A stretch of 64,000 nt of DNA from contig JBPOFA010000009.1 in the NCBI GenBank assembly GCA_051251595.1, forward strand, positions 1-64,000, in the 5' to 3' direction. A program made the position numbers and the translations under genes. Source of the DNA: NORP110 sp051251595. Lineage in GTDB: Bacteria; Pseudomonadota; Alphaproteobacteria; Rhodobacterales; Rhodobacteraceae. The notes under the pieces were generated by a model, which did no database searches, was not told the origin of the DNA, and saw nothing but the letters and a program-made list of their open reading frames with translations. Positions 16,927-25,716 of this stretch are shown piece by piece (positions within the stretch are counted from its first letter, which is position 1; every line of letters begins with the position of its first letter).

Positions 16927-18084
16927 TCAGACCCGCTTTTGCTTTGCAAGCGCAAGGATGGCCGGGATCATCACGGCCACCACCAGCGCCACCACAAAGA
17001 ACGCAACGCGCAGCCCGAAATATTCAGACACAATCCCCATCATCGACGGGCCGATGAAAAAGCCAAGCATGCCGAACATCCAGGCGCGTGAAATGGCGTG
17101 CGCCCGTTGATCTTCGCGCACCAATCGGCCCAGCATCGAATTGACGCTTGGCACAACAACCGCCATGCCCAGCCCAACCACAGCCACCCCGGCCAGAACC
17201 ACCAACTGGCTTGGCGCCAGGCTGATCACCATCGTTCCGATGACACCCAAAACGGCGGACCAAAAGATCAGCTTTGCCTCGCCAAACCTTTGCGCGGCCA
17301 CCTGTCCGAACAGCCGTGCAACCCCCATCACCAGCCCCAGGGTCGCAGGGCCTAACCCGCCCTCGCCCGCAGCCCCGCCCAGGGTGCGTTCGATATGCAG
17401 CGCCGACCAGGCCTCGGTGGCATTTTCGCCCAGAAAGGCCGCAAACAGAATGATCGCCGTCAGAATGATCGCGGTCCAGGGCGGCTTTGTCCCGGCGGGG
17501 GCCTCTTCAGCGTCCAGCATTGGCGGGCCGTACCGGTCCTCGGATTCCCACATCAGCAGGACAAGACCCACGCAAACAAGCGACATAACCGGCAAAACAT
17601 CGCTTGGCCCGTATCCCGCCTTGCGCGCCATCGCAGCGGCAAAGGCAGAGCCCGCAAAGGCAAAGGAAAACATCGCATGGATGAAATTCATCAGATGCAG
17701 CTTGTTGCGGGATTCCAAAACGCTGATCCGAACATTTGCCGAAATATCCAGCATCGAAACACTTGGCCCGATAAAGAAAAAGGCCACCCCCAGCACATAG
17801 ATATTACTGGCCAAAAGCGGATAGAAAAACGCAAGCGCCAGAATCGCCCCCAGCACCGGCAAGGTGATCCGCCCCAAAGCATGGCCAATGCGCGGCACCA
17901 GATAGGTCGAACACATCCCGCCAACAGATGTCACGATCAGCGCCAACCCGAACTGCTGGTCACTTGCCCCGACAGAGGCCTTGATGTCAGGGATCAGGGC
18001 CGAAAACGCCCCCCAAAACACACCCACCGCCATAAGCGCGGCAATCGGGGCCCGGGACAGGGCAATGATGCGAAGAAATGACAT
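16927..18084 (-). CDS. MFS transporter
   Basis: A 385-aa inner-membrane protein with about twelve hydrophobic segments and the short loops of the major facilitator superfamily, resembling YfcJ/sugar-efflux-like members. A central charged loop (WESEDRYGPP) divides two six-helix halves. Substrate unknown. Its stop abuts that of the lldD gene, and it is divergent from the aminotransferase. Confidence 0.9.
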   Translation of the reverse strand: MSFLRIIALSRAPIAALMAVGVFWGAFSALIPDIKASVGASDQQFGLALIVTSVGGMCSTYLVPRIGHALGRITLPVLGAILALAFFYPLLASNIYVLGVAFFFIGPSVSMLDISANVRISVLESRNKLHLMNFIHAMFSFAFAGSAFAAAMARKAGYGPSDVLPVMSLVCVGLVLLMWESEDRYGPPMLDAEEAPAGTKPPWTAIILTAIILFAAFLGENATEAWSALHIERTLGGAAGEGGLGPATLGLVMGVARLFGQVAAQRFGEAKLIFWSAVLGVIGTMVISLAPSQLVVLAGVAVVGLGMAVVVPSVNSMLGRLVREDQRAHAISRAWMFGMLGFFIGPSMMGIVSEYFGLRVAFFVVALVVAVMIPAILALAKQKRV

Positions 18085-18245
18085 GGGTGAGCGGCCTGCA
18101 AAGTGACGTTACGACAGCGATACCCCGCTGGAACGGCACAAACAATAGCCCCTCTCAAAACCGACGTGGCCTTACCGGCACCGGGGAACTGGCACTTTCG
18201 CGCAAGGGCCCCCTGACCTACGCTTCCCCCACCGCGAAAGGACAT

Positions 18246-19559
18246 ATGATGGAACTGGAAAACGATTGGTCACTGGATGAAATCGCCAAACGGCGGGATC
18301 AGTATTTTTCGCCCGGCCTCAAGAAATTCGTTCCCTTTGCCAAGCCGATCAGCTTTCGCCGCGGCAAGGGCCAGTATCTTTGGGACAGCGAGGGCAACAA
18401 ATATACCGACCTTCTGGGCATGAATGTCTGCATTTCCGTCGGCCACGCCCACCCGGATGTCGTGGCCGCAGCCAGCGCCCAAGCCCAAGAGCTGCCCCAT
18501 TGCACCACCATGTTCTACCACCCGCAACCTTCGCATTATGCCCAGGAACTGACCGCGACCTTTCCCAAAGGCCATGACTGGGTGGTGCACCTGACCAGCT
18601 CAGGGTCAGAGGCCGTCGATCTCGCCCTAATGATGGCGCGCGCCTTTACCGGCACCACAGATTTCCTGTCGCTCACCAACGCCTATCACGGCCCAACCGC
18701 CGGGGCGCAGGCGCTTACGGGCATCGCCGGGTTTCGCCACAACGTGGCCCAGGTGCCCGGCATCGCCTTTGTCCCCGACCCAAACCCCTATCGTGGCCAG
18801 TTTGGCGCGAACACCGGGGCCTATCTGGACGCGATCGACCAGACCATCAAATCCGCCACCTCCGGGCGCATCGCCGGGATGATTGCCGAAACCATTCAGG
18901 GCTATACCGGCATCATCGAAATGCCGCAGGGCTATCTGGCCGGGGCCGCCGAACGGGTCCGCGCCGCGGGCGGGCTGATGGTGATTGACGAGGTGCAATC
19001 CGGCATCGGGCGCACGGGCGATGCTTTCTGGGCCTTTGAAAGCCACGGCATCGTGCCCGACATCGCGGTGCTCGCCAAAGGCATCGGCAACGGCTATCCC
19101 ATAGGGGCCGTCGTCGCCAAACGCCACGTGGCAGAGGCGATGGCCGATAAGTTCATGTTCCACACCTATGGCTCCAACCCCATGTCCGCCGCCGCCGCGC
19201 GCCAGGTCCTGAAGGTCATCGAAACCGAAAAGCTGCAGGAAAATGCCAAGACCGTCGGCGCGGCCCTTCTGGCCCGCCTGCAAGACCTGCAACAGCGTTT
19301 TGACTGTATCGGAGACGTGCGCGGGCGCGGGCTGATGCTGGCCATCGAGTTCGTCAAGGACCGGGGCAGCAAGACACCTGACCCAGAGATGACCGCCGCC
19401 GTGTTTGAGGGCACACGACAGTTCGGCGTCATCGTCTCCAAATCCGGCCCCAACCGCAGCGTGTTGCGCCTTGTCCCGCCACTTTGCCTGTCGATGGAGG
19501 ATATCGACCCAATCGCCACCGCCTTTGAACGCTGCATCCAAACCGCACTGGCCTCGTGA
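18246..19559 (+). CDS. class III PLP-dependent aminotransferase
   Basis: A 437-aa omega-amino-acid aminotransferase (AGXT2-like). Motifs: SSGSEAVDLALMMAR for phosphate binding, VIDEVQSGIGRTG with the PLP-nitrogen Asp, and LAKGIGNGYPIGAV with the Schiff-base Lys. The substrate may be alanine-glyoxylate, beta-alanine or another omega amine; not decidable. The start is the first of two adjacent ATGs (18246, 18249) with AAAGGA upstream. The long open frame before it is not conserved-looking. Confidence 0.92.
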   Translation: MMELENDWSLDEIAKRRDQYFSPGLKKFVPFAKPISFRRGKGQYLWDSEGNKYTDLLGMNVCISVGHAHPDVVAAASAQAQELPHCTTMFYHPQPSHYAQELTATFPKGHDWVVHLTSSGSEAVDLALMMARAFTGTTDFLSLTNAYHGPTAGAQALTGIAGFRHNVAQVPGIAFVPDPNPYRGQFGANTGAYLDAIDQTIKSATSGRIAGMIAETIQGYTGIIEMPQGYLAGAAERVRAAGGLMVIDEVQSGIGRTGDAFWAFESHGIVPDIAVLAKGIGNGYPIGAVVAKRHVAEAMADKFMFHTYGSNPMSAAAARQVLKVIETEKLQENAKTVGAALLARLQDLQQRFDCIGDVRGRGLMLAIEFVKDRGSKTPDPEMTAAVFEGTRQFGVIVSKSGPNRSVLRLVPPLCLSMEDIDPIATAFERCIQTALAS

Positions 19560-19956
19560 TCCCTTTGGCGGCGTGAGAGGGCGCTTGGGGGGCTTATGTC
19601 TGCGACGTTGCCCCGTCAGACTGGCCTGAACAAAATAGGCCCCAAAGGGATTTGGCGAAGGTCAGCCCGCCGGGCGAAGTGAGCATTCGCTGCATCTGCG
19701 AAACCAACACTCGAACATCGGGGAACCGGTCATTCGTGCAAGCTGTCCTGTCTTCGCATCCGCCGCCCGAGCCATGCCCATGCGCCGTTCACAAAATGGT
19801 GCCTTGCGCAATCTTTCCCTGAATTTGCGCAACGACACTTGTTTGGATTGTGTTTGTATAGACAGCTGAAAGCAGGTCCGTTGAGTATCTCAAAATGTCC
19901 GTTGAGGGACAAAAGATCGCCACGTTTTCCGGTACTCTGCAATAGCCGGGTAATTC
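19560..19956. other. 397-base intergenic stretch with a spaced inverted repeat
   Basis: No gene is supported. ATCCCTTTGG (19559-19568, starting on the aminotransferase stop) recurs inverted as CCAAAGGGAT at 19642-19651; its role is unclear. The base composition falls toward 19800-19950, at the boundary with the next, more AT-rich gene. Confidence 0.5.
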
Positions 19957-20727
19957 ATGCAGCTCGCAGAATTTTTTAGGCACTCGAGATTTATAAGGGA
20001 ATTTGACGATATGCCTTGGTCGATTGCTTCACAACGAGTGAACTTTTTCCAAACAAAACTTGAAATAGACCCCGCTTCAGCTGCCGCACTCAAGGCGCAT
20101 CGCGACATCTGGGAACAAAAGATTGCGGAAAAAGAAAAAGCCGAAGGACGGAAGGGACCCAGGTCCAATTGTGGAACCCTGAGCGGGTATGGCATTCCTC
20201 GACCCGATTGCCGCATCGACATCAAAATTCGTGCGACACCCCGCGACATGCCAAATGTCATGTCTTTCCGAGAGGGGTATCTGATCAACGAGTCGATCCG
20301 CACAATCATCGAAAAACATGATCCCGGTATCCATGGGTTTTGGCCAGTTAACCTGAAGTGGCGAAACGGCAAGGAGATAGCCGATCAATATTGGCTTTTG
20401 AATCTGGGCCGACGTCTGGAGACAATTTGTGAAGAAAGCTCAAGCGTCGTCATAAAACGTAACCAAAGTGGCCATCCGTTTCAAAAAATATGCGTGTTTG
20501 AAAAAACAAAATATTCGGACACTGGCGACAAAGAGGCGGATATGTTGAAAAAGCCATTACCAATTGTTCTGAAGAAAGAGACAATTGGCGATGCTGCGCT
20601 TTGGACCGAGGCCCATTTTGGTTACAAGGCCCCCGTCGCCAACATCATGTCGGACGCGCTTTACGAAGAATTGAAAGGTGCAGGACTGAAAATCTGGGCA
20701 CCGGAATGCTATTTTGACGTGATCTAA
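19957..20727 (+). CDS. DUF1629/Imm43-like immunity-type protein
   Basis: 256 aa (or 238 if the ATG at 20011, which has AAGGGA before it, is the start). The C-terminal block ALWTEAHFGYKAPVANIMSDALYEELKGAGLKIW has the layout of DUF1629 proteins (immunity MXAN_0049 family), which are thought to protect against polymorphic toxins. No toxin gene lies beside it, so it is an orphan. It is more AT-rich than the neighbouring metabolic genes. No signal peptide; presumably cytoplasmic. The family call is from the C-terminal pattern only. Confidence 0.7.
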   Translation: MQLAEFFRHSRFIREFDDMPWSIASQRVNFFQTKLEIDPASAAALKAHRDIWEQKIAEKEKAEGRKGPRSNCGTLSGYGIPRPDCRIDIKIRATPRDMPNVMSFREGYLINESIRTIIEKHDPGIHGFWPVNLKWRNGKEIADQYWLLNLGRRLETICEESSSVVIKRNQSGHPFQKICVFEKTKYSDTGDKEADMLKKPLPIVLKKETIGDAALWTEAHFGYKAPVANIMSDALYEELKGAGLKIWAPECYFDVI

Positions 20728-21387
20728 GCCTCAGTAAGACGTATTTGGCCCATATCGTCTGATGAAATTGTCAAAATTTATCCGCACGACGGGATCGACC
20801 TGATGCAGTGCCAGATGCGGTCATTGATCATCTGGCACGAAAGCTGGAGCCACCTGAAATCTGGGAAGCGCACAGGATCTCTATTGTAGCGTAACGACGA
20901 TAACAGACGTCTAAATTGCAGACGCTTACGCGGACCGCAGCATCCGGAAAACGGGCTCCGCCCTTCCATTCGCTGCGGTTCGCACCAAAATCCGCCCCTG
21001 CGGGGGAACAGATCAACCGCGATGAAAAAGCCCCCCTTTTTCAGATGGCGGGACCAACACTGCTCTCTTAGATTATCGTCCAATAGCCATCACGAGGACG
21101 CCGAAAGCGATACCTTCACCGGGTTATTTAAGAACTTCGCGCAACTTTGACGCGACGAGCCGAATTTTCTGCATCCGATCCGTAAGCCGCTTCACGCAAT
21201 ATTTGCCGAAACGTCATGCATTCGTGACCCAGACCGAATTTTCGCCACCGCTCAGATTAAGGACTGTTAGGCGGGACGAGGCCGCCGTTTGCAGGATCAC
21301 AACAAACGGCTGCTCTCGACCGAAGCATTGGCCAATGGATTTGCCATGGAACGGTACCTTTGGCTAAACTAGCGGTACTCCCAACCC
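20728..21387. other. 660-base stretch without a recognisable gene
   Basis: Both strands were read; no frame has a convincing start or family signature. Together with the orphan immunity-like gene it gives the impression of a degraded insertion region. Confidence 0.5.
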
Positions 21388-21687
21388 TCATGATAACTGA
21401 CCGTCTGCCATTCCGATCCTTCTGCGCTTTACGCGATATGTCTGAAACGCTAGACAGCTCGCCATCAAAAAGCCCAATCCCGCAAATGTAACCATAGAAG
21501 TCGAGCCAACCGAGGCACCGTATGTGAACCACAATGCGTTTCCTGCAGACTGCAGGCAATTGCGGGAAAGGCTTTGCCCACGCGCCAAGTCCTGATTTTG
21601 CAGGTTGGCAATCAATTGCGGTACGGAACTCACAAGTGTCGTTGCACCAGCGGCGAAGCCCAGAATTTCGATAAAGAATATGTCCAT
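21388..21687 (-). CDS. SemiSWEET-like PQ-loop membrane protein
   Basis: About 99 aa with three hydrophobic segments. The first carries SVPQLIANL, a PQ-loop motif, and the layout (helix with PQ, NALWFTYGA, third helix ending QTYRVKRRR) matches bacterial SemiSWEET proteins, which form dimers that move small sugars. The ATG at 21687 immediately follows the upstream stop, with GGAG eight bases before it, so the two genes are coupled. Sugar transport is inference. Confidence 0.78.
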   Translation of the reverse strand: MDIFFIEILGFAAGATTLVSSVPQLIANLQNQDLARGQSLSRNCLQSAGNALWFTYGASVGSTSMVTFAGLGFLMASCLAFQTYRVKRRRIGMADGQLS

Positions 21688-21690
21688 CAC

Positions 21691-22104
21691 TTAGCTCCAT
21701 CGATAATGTGGGGCACGTTCGCCCATGGCGAACCGAGTCACGTCGGTGATATCTACGACAAACGACACGGCGTTCGTGATGGCCAAGACGATAATCCAGG
21801 ATTGTAAATCCGTATGCACCGCAATGTCGTCAGCGCGAGTGGCCATCCAGGCAAACATTGGCAGCCACAGCAGATGAGCAATACCAAGGACCCGTGTGAA
21901 CCCGCTCCGTTGATAAATGACCGCCTGCAAGATCACGGCTGCCAGGGTTGTCCCCAGAACAACCTGTGCCTCGACATAGGCTATGAAATAAAGACACAAC
22001 AGGTTGACCCCAACCAGCCAGACATTCCAGATTCTCGGGATGGGACGGAATCTCAGGAACACGATTCCAAAAATTTTCAATACACTTGTTACAAAATCCA
22101 TCAT
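21691..22104 (-). CDS. four-helix membrane protein of unknown function
   Basis: 137 aa with about four membrane segments (LVGVNLLCLYFIAYVEAQ, LGTTLAAVILQAVIY, GIAHLLWLPMFAWM, WIIVLAITNAVSFVVDI). Not assigned to a named family. The ATG at 22104 (of an ATG-ATG pair) has AAGGAG upstream; the frame is open further but without signals. First gene of a pair with the SemiSWEET-like gene and divergent from the HxlR regulator, which probably controls both. Confidence 0.75.
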   Translation of the reverse strand: MMDFVTSVLKIFGIVFLRFRPIPRIWNVWLVGVNLLCLYFIAYVEAQVVLGTTLAAVILQAVIYQRSGFTRVLGIAHLLWLPMFAWMATRADDIAVHTDLQSWIIVLAITNAVSFVVDITDVTRFAMGERAPHYRWS

Positions 22105-22175
22105 CGCTCTTCTCCTTGTTTGCTTTGATGATGGAGGAGTAGCCGCGGCATGGCTTGCGGGGATACTTCGCCAAG

Positions 22176-22203
22176 CGTAGTAATGAACTACGTTTCGCGT
22201 AGT
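22176..22203. promoter_or_regulatory. candidate HxlR operator
   Basis: CGTAGT-AATGA-ACTACG (22176-22192) is a perfect 6-base inverted repeat, followed by a third half site CGTAGTT (22197-22203). It lies between the HxlR gene and the divergent membrane-protein gene. HxlR/DUF24 regulators typically bind TAGT/ACTA-type half sites, which fits. Confidence 0.6.
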
Positions 22204-22216
22204 TGGGAGATGGACG

Positions 22217-22903
22217 ATGCAATACGGACAGTTTTGCCCCGTGGCAAAATCCGCGGAAATACTTGGGAATACATGGTCGTTGCTGATTGTCAGGGAACTT
22301 CTTTTGGGCAGCACGCGGTTCTCGCGATTGCAAAAGGGGATGCCCCGTATTTCGCCAACGGTGTTGAACACCCGTTTAAAAGAGCTTGAAGCAAATGGTG
22401 TGATCATGAAACGCCCGATCAGCGGCCAGCGTGGTTTTGAGTACCATCTGACACCTGCAGGCAAAGAGCTGGCCCCGGTTATCGAGTCGCTCGTGGTCTG
22501 GGGGATGCGGTGGGCGCGCGACGAATTACGAAGCGACGAAATGGATGTCGCGTTTTTGATGTTCGATGTTGAACGCAATATTAAGACGGAAGAACTGCCG
22601 GGCGGTGAATCCGTGCTTTGCTTTCAGTTTTCAGATCTGAACGAATACAAAAAGTGGTGGATTGTTTGCGAGGGTGACTCCCGCGACTTGTGCTACGAGG
22701 ACCCTGGCAAAGACGTGTCAGCTTATATTTCCACCACCTCGAACGAGCTGGCAAAGATTTGGATGGGCGACGTGTCGCTGTCAGATGCGATGTCGAATGA
22801 GCGGATTACAGTTCTAGGTGATGGCGTCGTGTGCAAGCGCTTCAAAAAATGGTTCCCACTCTCGTCGGCTGCACACATTCCGCGGCCTTCACACGGGGAC
22901 TAA
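22217..22903 (+). CDS. HxlR-family transcriptional regulator
   Basis: 228 aa. The N-terminal 100 residues are an HxlR winged helix: CPVAKSAEILGNTWSLLIVRELLLG, then LNTRLKELEANGVIMKR and FEYHLTPAGKEL. Cys7 is in the position of the redox-sensing cysteine known in YodB/HypR-type members. The C-terminal 120 residues form an extra domain of the kind fused to some HxlR proteins, possibly SCP2-like. GGGAGA precedes the start at 22217. It is divergent from the two membrane-protein genes and likely regulates them and itself. Confidence 0.88.
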   Translation: MQYGQFCPVAKSAEILGNTWSLLIVRELLLGSTRFSRLQKGMPRISPTVLNTRLKELEANGVIMKRPISGQRGFEYHLTPAGKELAPVIESLVVWGMRWARDELRSDEMDVAFLMFDVERNIKTEELPGGESVLCFQFSDLNEYKKWWIVCEGDSRDLCYEDPGKDVSAYISTTSNELAKIWMGDVSLSDAMSNERITVLGDGVVCKRFKKWFPLSSAAHIPRPSHGD

Positions 22904-22947
22904 GTGGGAACGGTTTGTTGTACGGGCACGCGCCGGAAATGATCGGA

Positions 22948-23202
22948 TCAAAGCAAAGCATTCATTGATGTCCGCATCAGCATCCCGCGAACGCCGATCC
23001 GCCAAGCCATTACCGGGTTATCGTCCATGTCAACTTTGACGATCTTGACCACGCCCTCCAGCTCTTGCGCGAGGTCCTCCAGCGTCGGTTCCAGATGTTT
23101 GCACGGCGCGCACCACGTGGTTCCGAAATCAACAAGAACCGGAAGCGCGGCTTGATGGACTTCGCGTTCAAAACACGCATCACTGATGGACTGCACGCTC
23201 AT
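22948..23202 (-). pseudogene. truncated thioredoxin
   Basis: 84 codons. The N-terminal 73 residues are a good thioredoxin: VLVDFGTTWCAPCKHLEPTL with the CxxC at Cys31/Cys34, then KVDMDDNP and WRIGVRG. After that the sequence leaves the family: the cis-proline loop (normally G-V/I-P-T after GVRG) and the last strands and helix are missing, replaced by eleven unrelated residues. A complete protein would be about 105 residues. The downstream DNA in any frame does not supply the missing part, so this is a 3' truncation rather than a frameshift. Probably non-functional. Confidence 0.8.
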
Positions 23203-23287
23203 CCGCGCACCCATGGGTAAAAACAAACGGAACGTCCTGACATCGTGCACCTCTGTGTAAAATTTCGCCCCACCCTAGGCCCGATCT

Positions 23288-23309
23288 ATTTATGTTCAAC
23301 AACATAAAT
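23288..23309. promoter_or_regulatory. 22-bp palindrome, likely TetR operator
   Basis: ATTTATGTT and AACATAAAT are perfect 9-base arms around CAAC. The site lies 49 bases upstream of the tetR ATG at 23358 and between it and the truncated thioredoxin, which is divergent. Size and symmetry fit a TetR dimer site that controls both directions. Confidence 0.7.
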
Positions 23310-23357
23310 TATAATCATCGAAATTTGTCAGCAAAGCCCCCAACGCAGGACCAGATC

Positions 23358-23936
23358 ATGCCATATACGCCAGACCACCGCGCACGAAGCAAGGCGCAAA
23401 TTGTTGAATCTGCACGACAAATCTTCAACCAACATGGGTTTGAATCCGCCTCGATTGATATGATCATGGCCCATGCAGGCCTGTCGCGCGGGGGCTTTTA
23501 TCACCACTTCAAAAACAAAGAAGATCTGTTCGCCCAAGCCGTGGCCAGCTTTTTGCACCAAACATTCGCGGACCCCGCGCAGCCAGACACGTCCCCCGGC
23601 CCAGCCCTGATCACGGCCGCGCTAGAGGGGTACCTGTCGCAAAACCATCTGGACGATATCGCCAACCAATGCCCGATGATCGCCCTGCCCTCTGACGTGG
23701 CGCGGGCGGGGCCACAGGCCCGTCATGCCTATAGGCTTGTGTTCGAGGCGATGTTGAACTTCTTTGAAACCAATCTGGGCGCGTCCGGCCCCGAGGCGAG
23801 GCGCCAAGCGCTGACCCTGTGCACGCTGTGCATCGGCGGAATGGTCCTGGCACGCACCCTTGGGGATCCGGATCTATCGGAAGAGCTGATATCAGCTGCC
23901 CGCGCCGCGCCGGCTGATCTGGGCATCAAGGTTTGA
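23358..23936 (+). CDS. TetR/AcrR-family regulator
   Basis: 192 aa. N-terminal helix-turn-helix: ARQIFNQHGFESASIDMIMAHAGLSRGGFYHHFKNKEDLF, the typical TetR signature. The C-terminal ligand domain holds a Cys-rich helix (LTLCTLCIGGMVLA). An earlier ATG lies inside the operator palindrome, so I start at 23358 with AGGA upstream. The divergent neighbour is a truncated thioredoxin, so its original target may be lost. Confidence 0.9.
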   Translation: MPYTPDHRARSKAQIVESARQIFNQHGFESASIDMIMAHAGLSRGGFYHHFKNKEDLFAQAVASFLHQTFADPAQPDTSPGPALITAALEGYLSQNHLDDIANQCPMIALPSDVARAGPQARHAYRLVFEAMLNFFETNLGASGPEARRQALTLCTLCIGGMVLARTLGDPDLSEELISAARAAPADLGIKV

Positions 23937-23965
23937 CCTGACGAAACAGCCCCCCTCCAACACGG

Positions 23966-24523
23966 CTAACCCTTTGGTTCATATGCCAAAGCAGCCGTCG
24001 CCATGTGGCGCAATTGGTCTGCATAGGTCTCTGGGGATTCATCCGCAAGACCGGGCAGTTTCAACGTCTGACGCGCCGCCGTTGTGCCCAAAAACACCGA
24101 TAGAAACAGCGCGATATTCGTCTCGTGCCCTGCCCCGCCCATGCGTTTGGTCAGCGGCACGGCCAGTTCCGACGCCAGGCGGTCACGCACCATGGCCCCG
24201 ACCTCTGGGTCTGGCCCATTCATCAGAACCATCCGGTTAAACGACGCCCCGATCGCTTCGGTCTCGGGCGCGGAAAACTTGCGCACCAGCATCTCCACCG
24301 GGGACTCCCCGTCGGGATCAAACAGCGCTGGCCAATCAAACGCACCGTCCAGCGTCGCCTCAAACAATCCCAGCTTCGATCCGAAATACCGAGAGATCAG
24401 CGCAACATCCACGCCCGCCGCGCCGGATATATCCCGCAAGGACACGTTGGAATAGCCATGCTCCCAAAAGGCGGTGCGGGCCACGTCCAACAGTTTATCC
24501 TTGGTTTTCATTGCCTTGGTCAT
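23966..24523 (-). CDS. TetR-family repressor of the adjacent SDR
   Basis: 185 aa. DNA-binding domain at residues 10-55: ARTAFWEHGYSNVSLRDISGAAGVDVALISRYFGSKLGLF. The C-terminal part resembles the TetR_C domain of AefR-like members (LFLSVFLGTTAARQTL). It is divergent from the short-chain dehydrogenase gene, and two matching palindromes lie in the gap, so it very probably represses the SDR and itself until an unknown ligand binds. Confidence 0.9.
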   Translation of the reverse strand: MTKAMKTKDKLLDVARTAFWEHGYSNVSLRDISGAAGVDVALISRYFGSKLGLFEATLDGAFDWPALFDPDGESPVEMLVRKFSAPETEAIGASFNRMVLMNGPDPEVGAMVRDRLASELAVPLTKRMGGAGHETNIALFLSVFLGTTAARQTLKLPGLADESPETYADQLRHMATAALAYEPKG

Positions 24524-24551
24524 GGCGATCTATCTATAGGCTTTGACTCAC

Positions 24552-24608
24552 GTCAACAAGTGTTGACAAATTGGCGGGGCATCCTATGTAAAGTCAACAA
24601 CTGTTGAT
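24552..24608 (+). promoter_or_regulatory. promoter with two TetR operators
   Basis: GTCAACAAGTGTTGAC (24552-24567; perfect 7-base arms) and GTCAACAACTGTTGAT (24593-24608; one mismatch) are 41 bases apart, close to four helical turns. The first overlaps a -35 TTGACA (24563-24568); with a 16-base spacer the -10 is TATGTA (24585-24590). The second operator covers the expected transcription start. This is a textbook repressor layout for the SDR gene. Confidence 0.82.
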
Positions 24609-24625
24609 TTTTAAAGGAGACCACC

Positions 24626-25405
24626 ATGTCCAACACCGCACTCGTCACCGGCGCGTCCTCTGGCATTGGCCGAGAGCTCGCCCGCTATCATGCCGCAAAA
24701 GGTGGCGATCTGATCCTGACCGCACGCCGCGCAGCAGAGCTCAATGCGCTCAAATCCGAACTGGAAGCCGCCCACAACATCACCGTCACAACGATCCCGC
24801 TGGATCTGGGCACAGCCGAAGGGCCGACGGCGCTTTATGACGCGATCAAATCCGCAGGGCTGCAGGTCGATATCCTGATCAACAATGCAGGCTTTGGCGG
24901 GCACGGGCTGCATATCGAACGCGACCTCGACGCCGAACTGGCGATGATCGACCTCAACGTGAAATCACTGGTCGCGCTGACCCATATGTTTGCCAAGGAT
25001 ATGGTCGCGCAGGGCGGCGGCAAGATCCTGAATGTCGGATCGACGGCCGGCTTTATGCCCGGCCCGAAACAGGCGATCTACTTCGCGACCAAAGCCTTTG
25101 TGAACAGCTTTAGCCAGGCCATCGATGAAGAGCTGCGCGCCAAGGGCGTTACCTCTACCGTGCTGGCCCCGGGCGGGGTTGAAACGGAATTCATGGACGC
25201 CGCAGACCTGTCCGACACCAAAATGGGCCAGCAAAATCTGGCCAGCGCGTCTTCTGTGGCCAAGGTCGGCTATGAGGCGATGCTTGCGGGGGATCTGGTC
25301 GCGATCAATGACGGGCGTCTGAAATTTCTGCTCAACTGGGTCACCCCCTTGATGCCGCGCCGCCAGATGCTGAAACAGATCGCAACGGCGCAGTCCAAGG
25401 CATAG
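24626..25405 (+). CDS. short-chain dehydrogenase/reductase
   Basis: A 259-aa classical SDR. Cofactor motif TGASSGIG (residues 8-15), NNAG at 86-89, and the catalytic set Asn111, Ser139, Tyr152, Lys156 (YFATK). It resembles the DltE/YqjQ-type oxidoreductases that use NADP(H), since an Arg pair (ARR) follows strand 2. Substrate unknown. AAGGAGA precedes the start. Its regulation by the divergent TetR is strongly suggested by the two operators. Confidence 0.92.
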   Translation: MSNTALVTGASSGIGRELARYHAAKGGDLILTARRAAELNALKSELEAAHNITVTTIPLDLGTAEGPTALYDAIKSAGLQVDILINNAGFGGHGLHIERDLDAELAMIDLNVKSLVALTHMFAKDMVAQGGGKILNVGSTAGFMPGPKQAIYFATKAFVNSFSQAIDEELRAKGVTSTVLAPGGVETEFMDAADLSDTKMGQQNLASASSVAKVGYEAMLAGDLVAINDGRLKFLLNWVTPLMPRRQMLKQIATAQSKA

Positions 25406-25441
25406 CCACATCGCGACGGGGCCGCGCAGGGCGGCCCCGGT

Positions 25442-25630
25442 TCAATCCCGACGCCCGACCAACCCGGTCAGCGTCGCGGCACCAAGGGCCGTGATGATCC
25501 AGCCCAGCGCCTGGAAAATCCAACGTGTGTAAAAGCCCCAAGCCCCCCAGGCCCCGCGATCCCTGCTGGGCGACCAGGCCGTTTCCTGCCCCAGACCGAC
25601 CAGCGTCGGTCTGTAAATCTCTATCGTCAT
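25442..25630 (-). CDS. small Trp-rich membrane protein
   Basis: 62 aa. A polar N-terminus with several Trp (WSPSRDRGAWGAWGFYTRW) leads into one hydrophobic helix (QALGWIITALGAATLTGLVG) and a basic end. GAGGG lies eight bases before the ATG at 25630. It is not recognised, but start, ribosome site and membrane helix make it plausible as a real small gene. It sits between the SDR and rimO on the opposite strand. Confidence 0.5.
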   Translation of the reverse strand: MTIEIYRPTLVGLGQETAWSPSRDRGAWGAWGFYTRWIFQALGWIITALGAATLTGLVGRRD

Positions 25631-25716
25631 CAAAATACCCTCACCACCAGCCTAAGCGCCGCCCCAAAAGCGCGCAACCGCTTCCCTCGCCCCCGGCTCT
25701 GCCGTATACCCGCGCC

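Noticed and set aside
18627..19541. Long minus-strand frame opposite the aminotransferase
   Set aside because: A Gly/His-rich shadow of the real gene, whose PLP motifs are clear.
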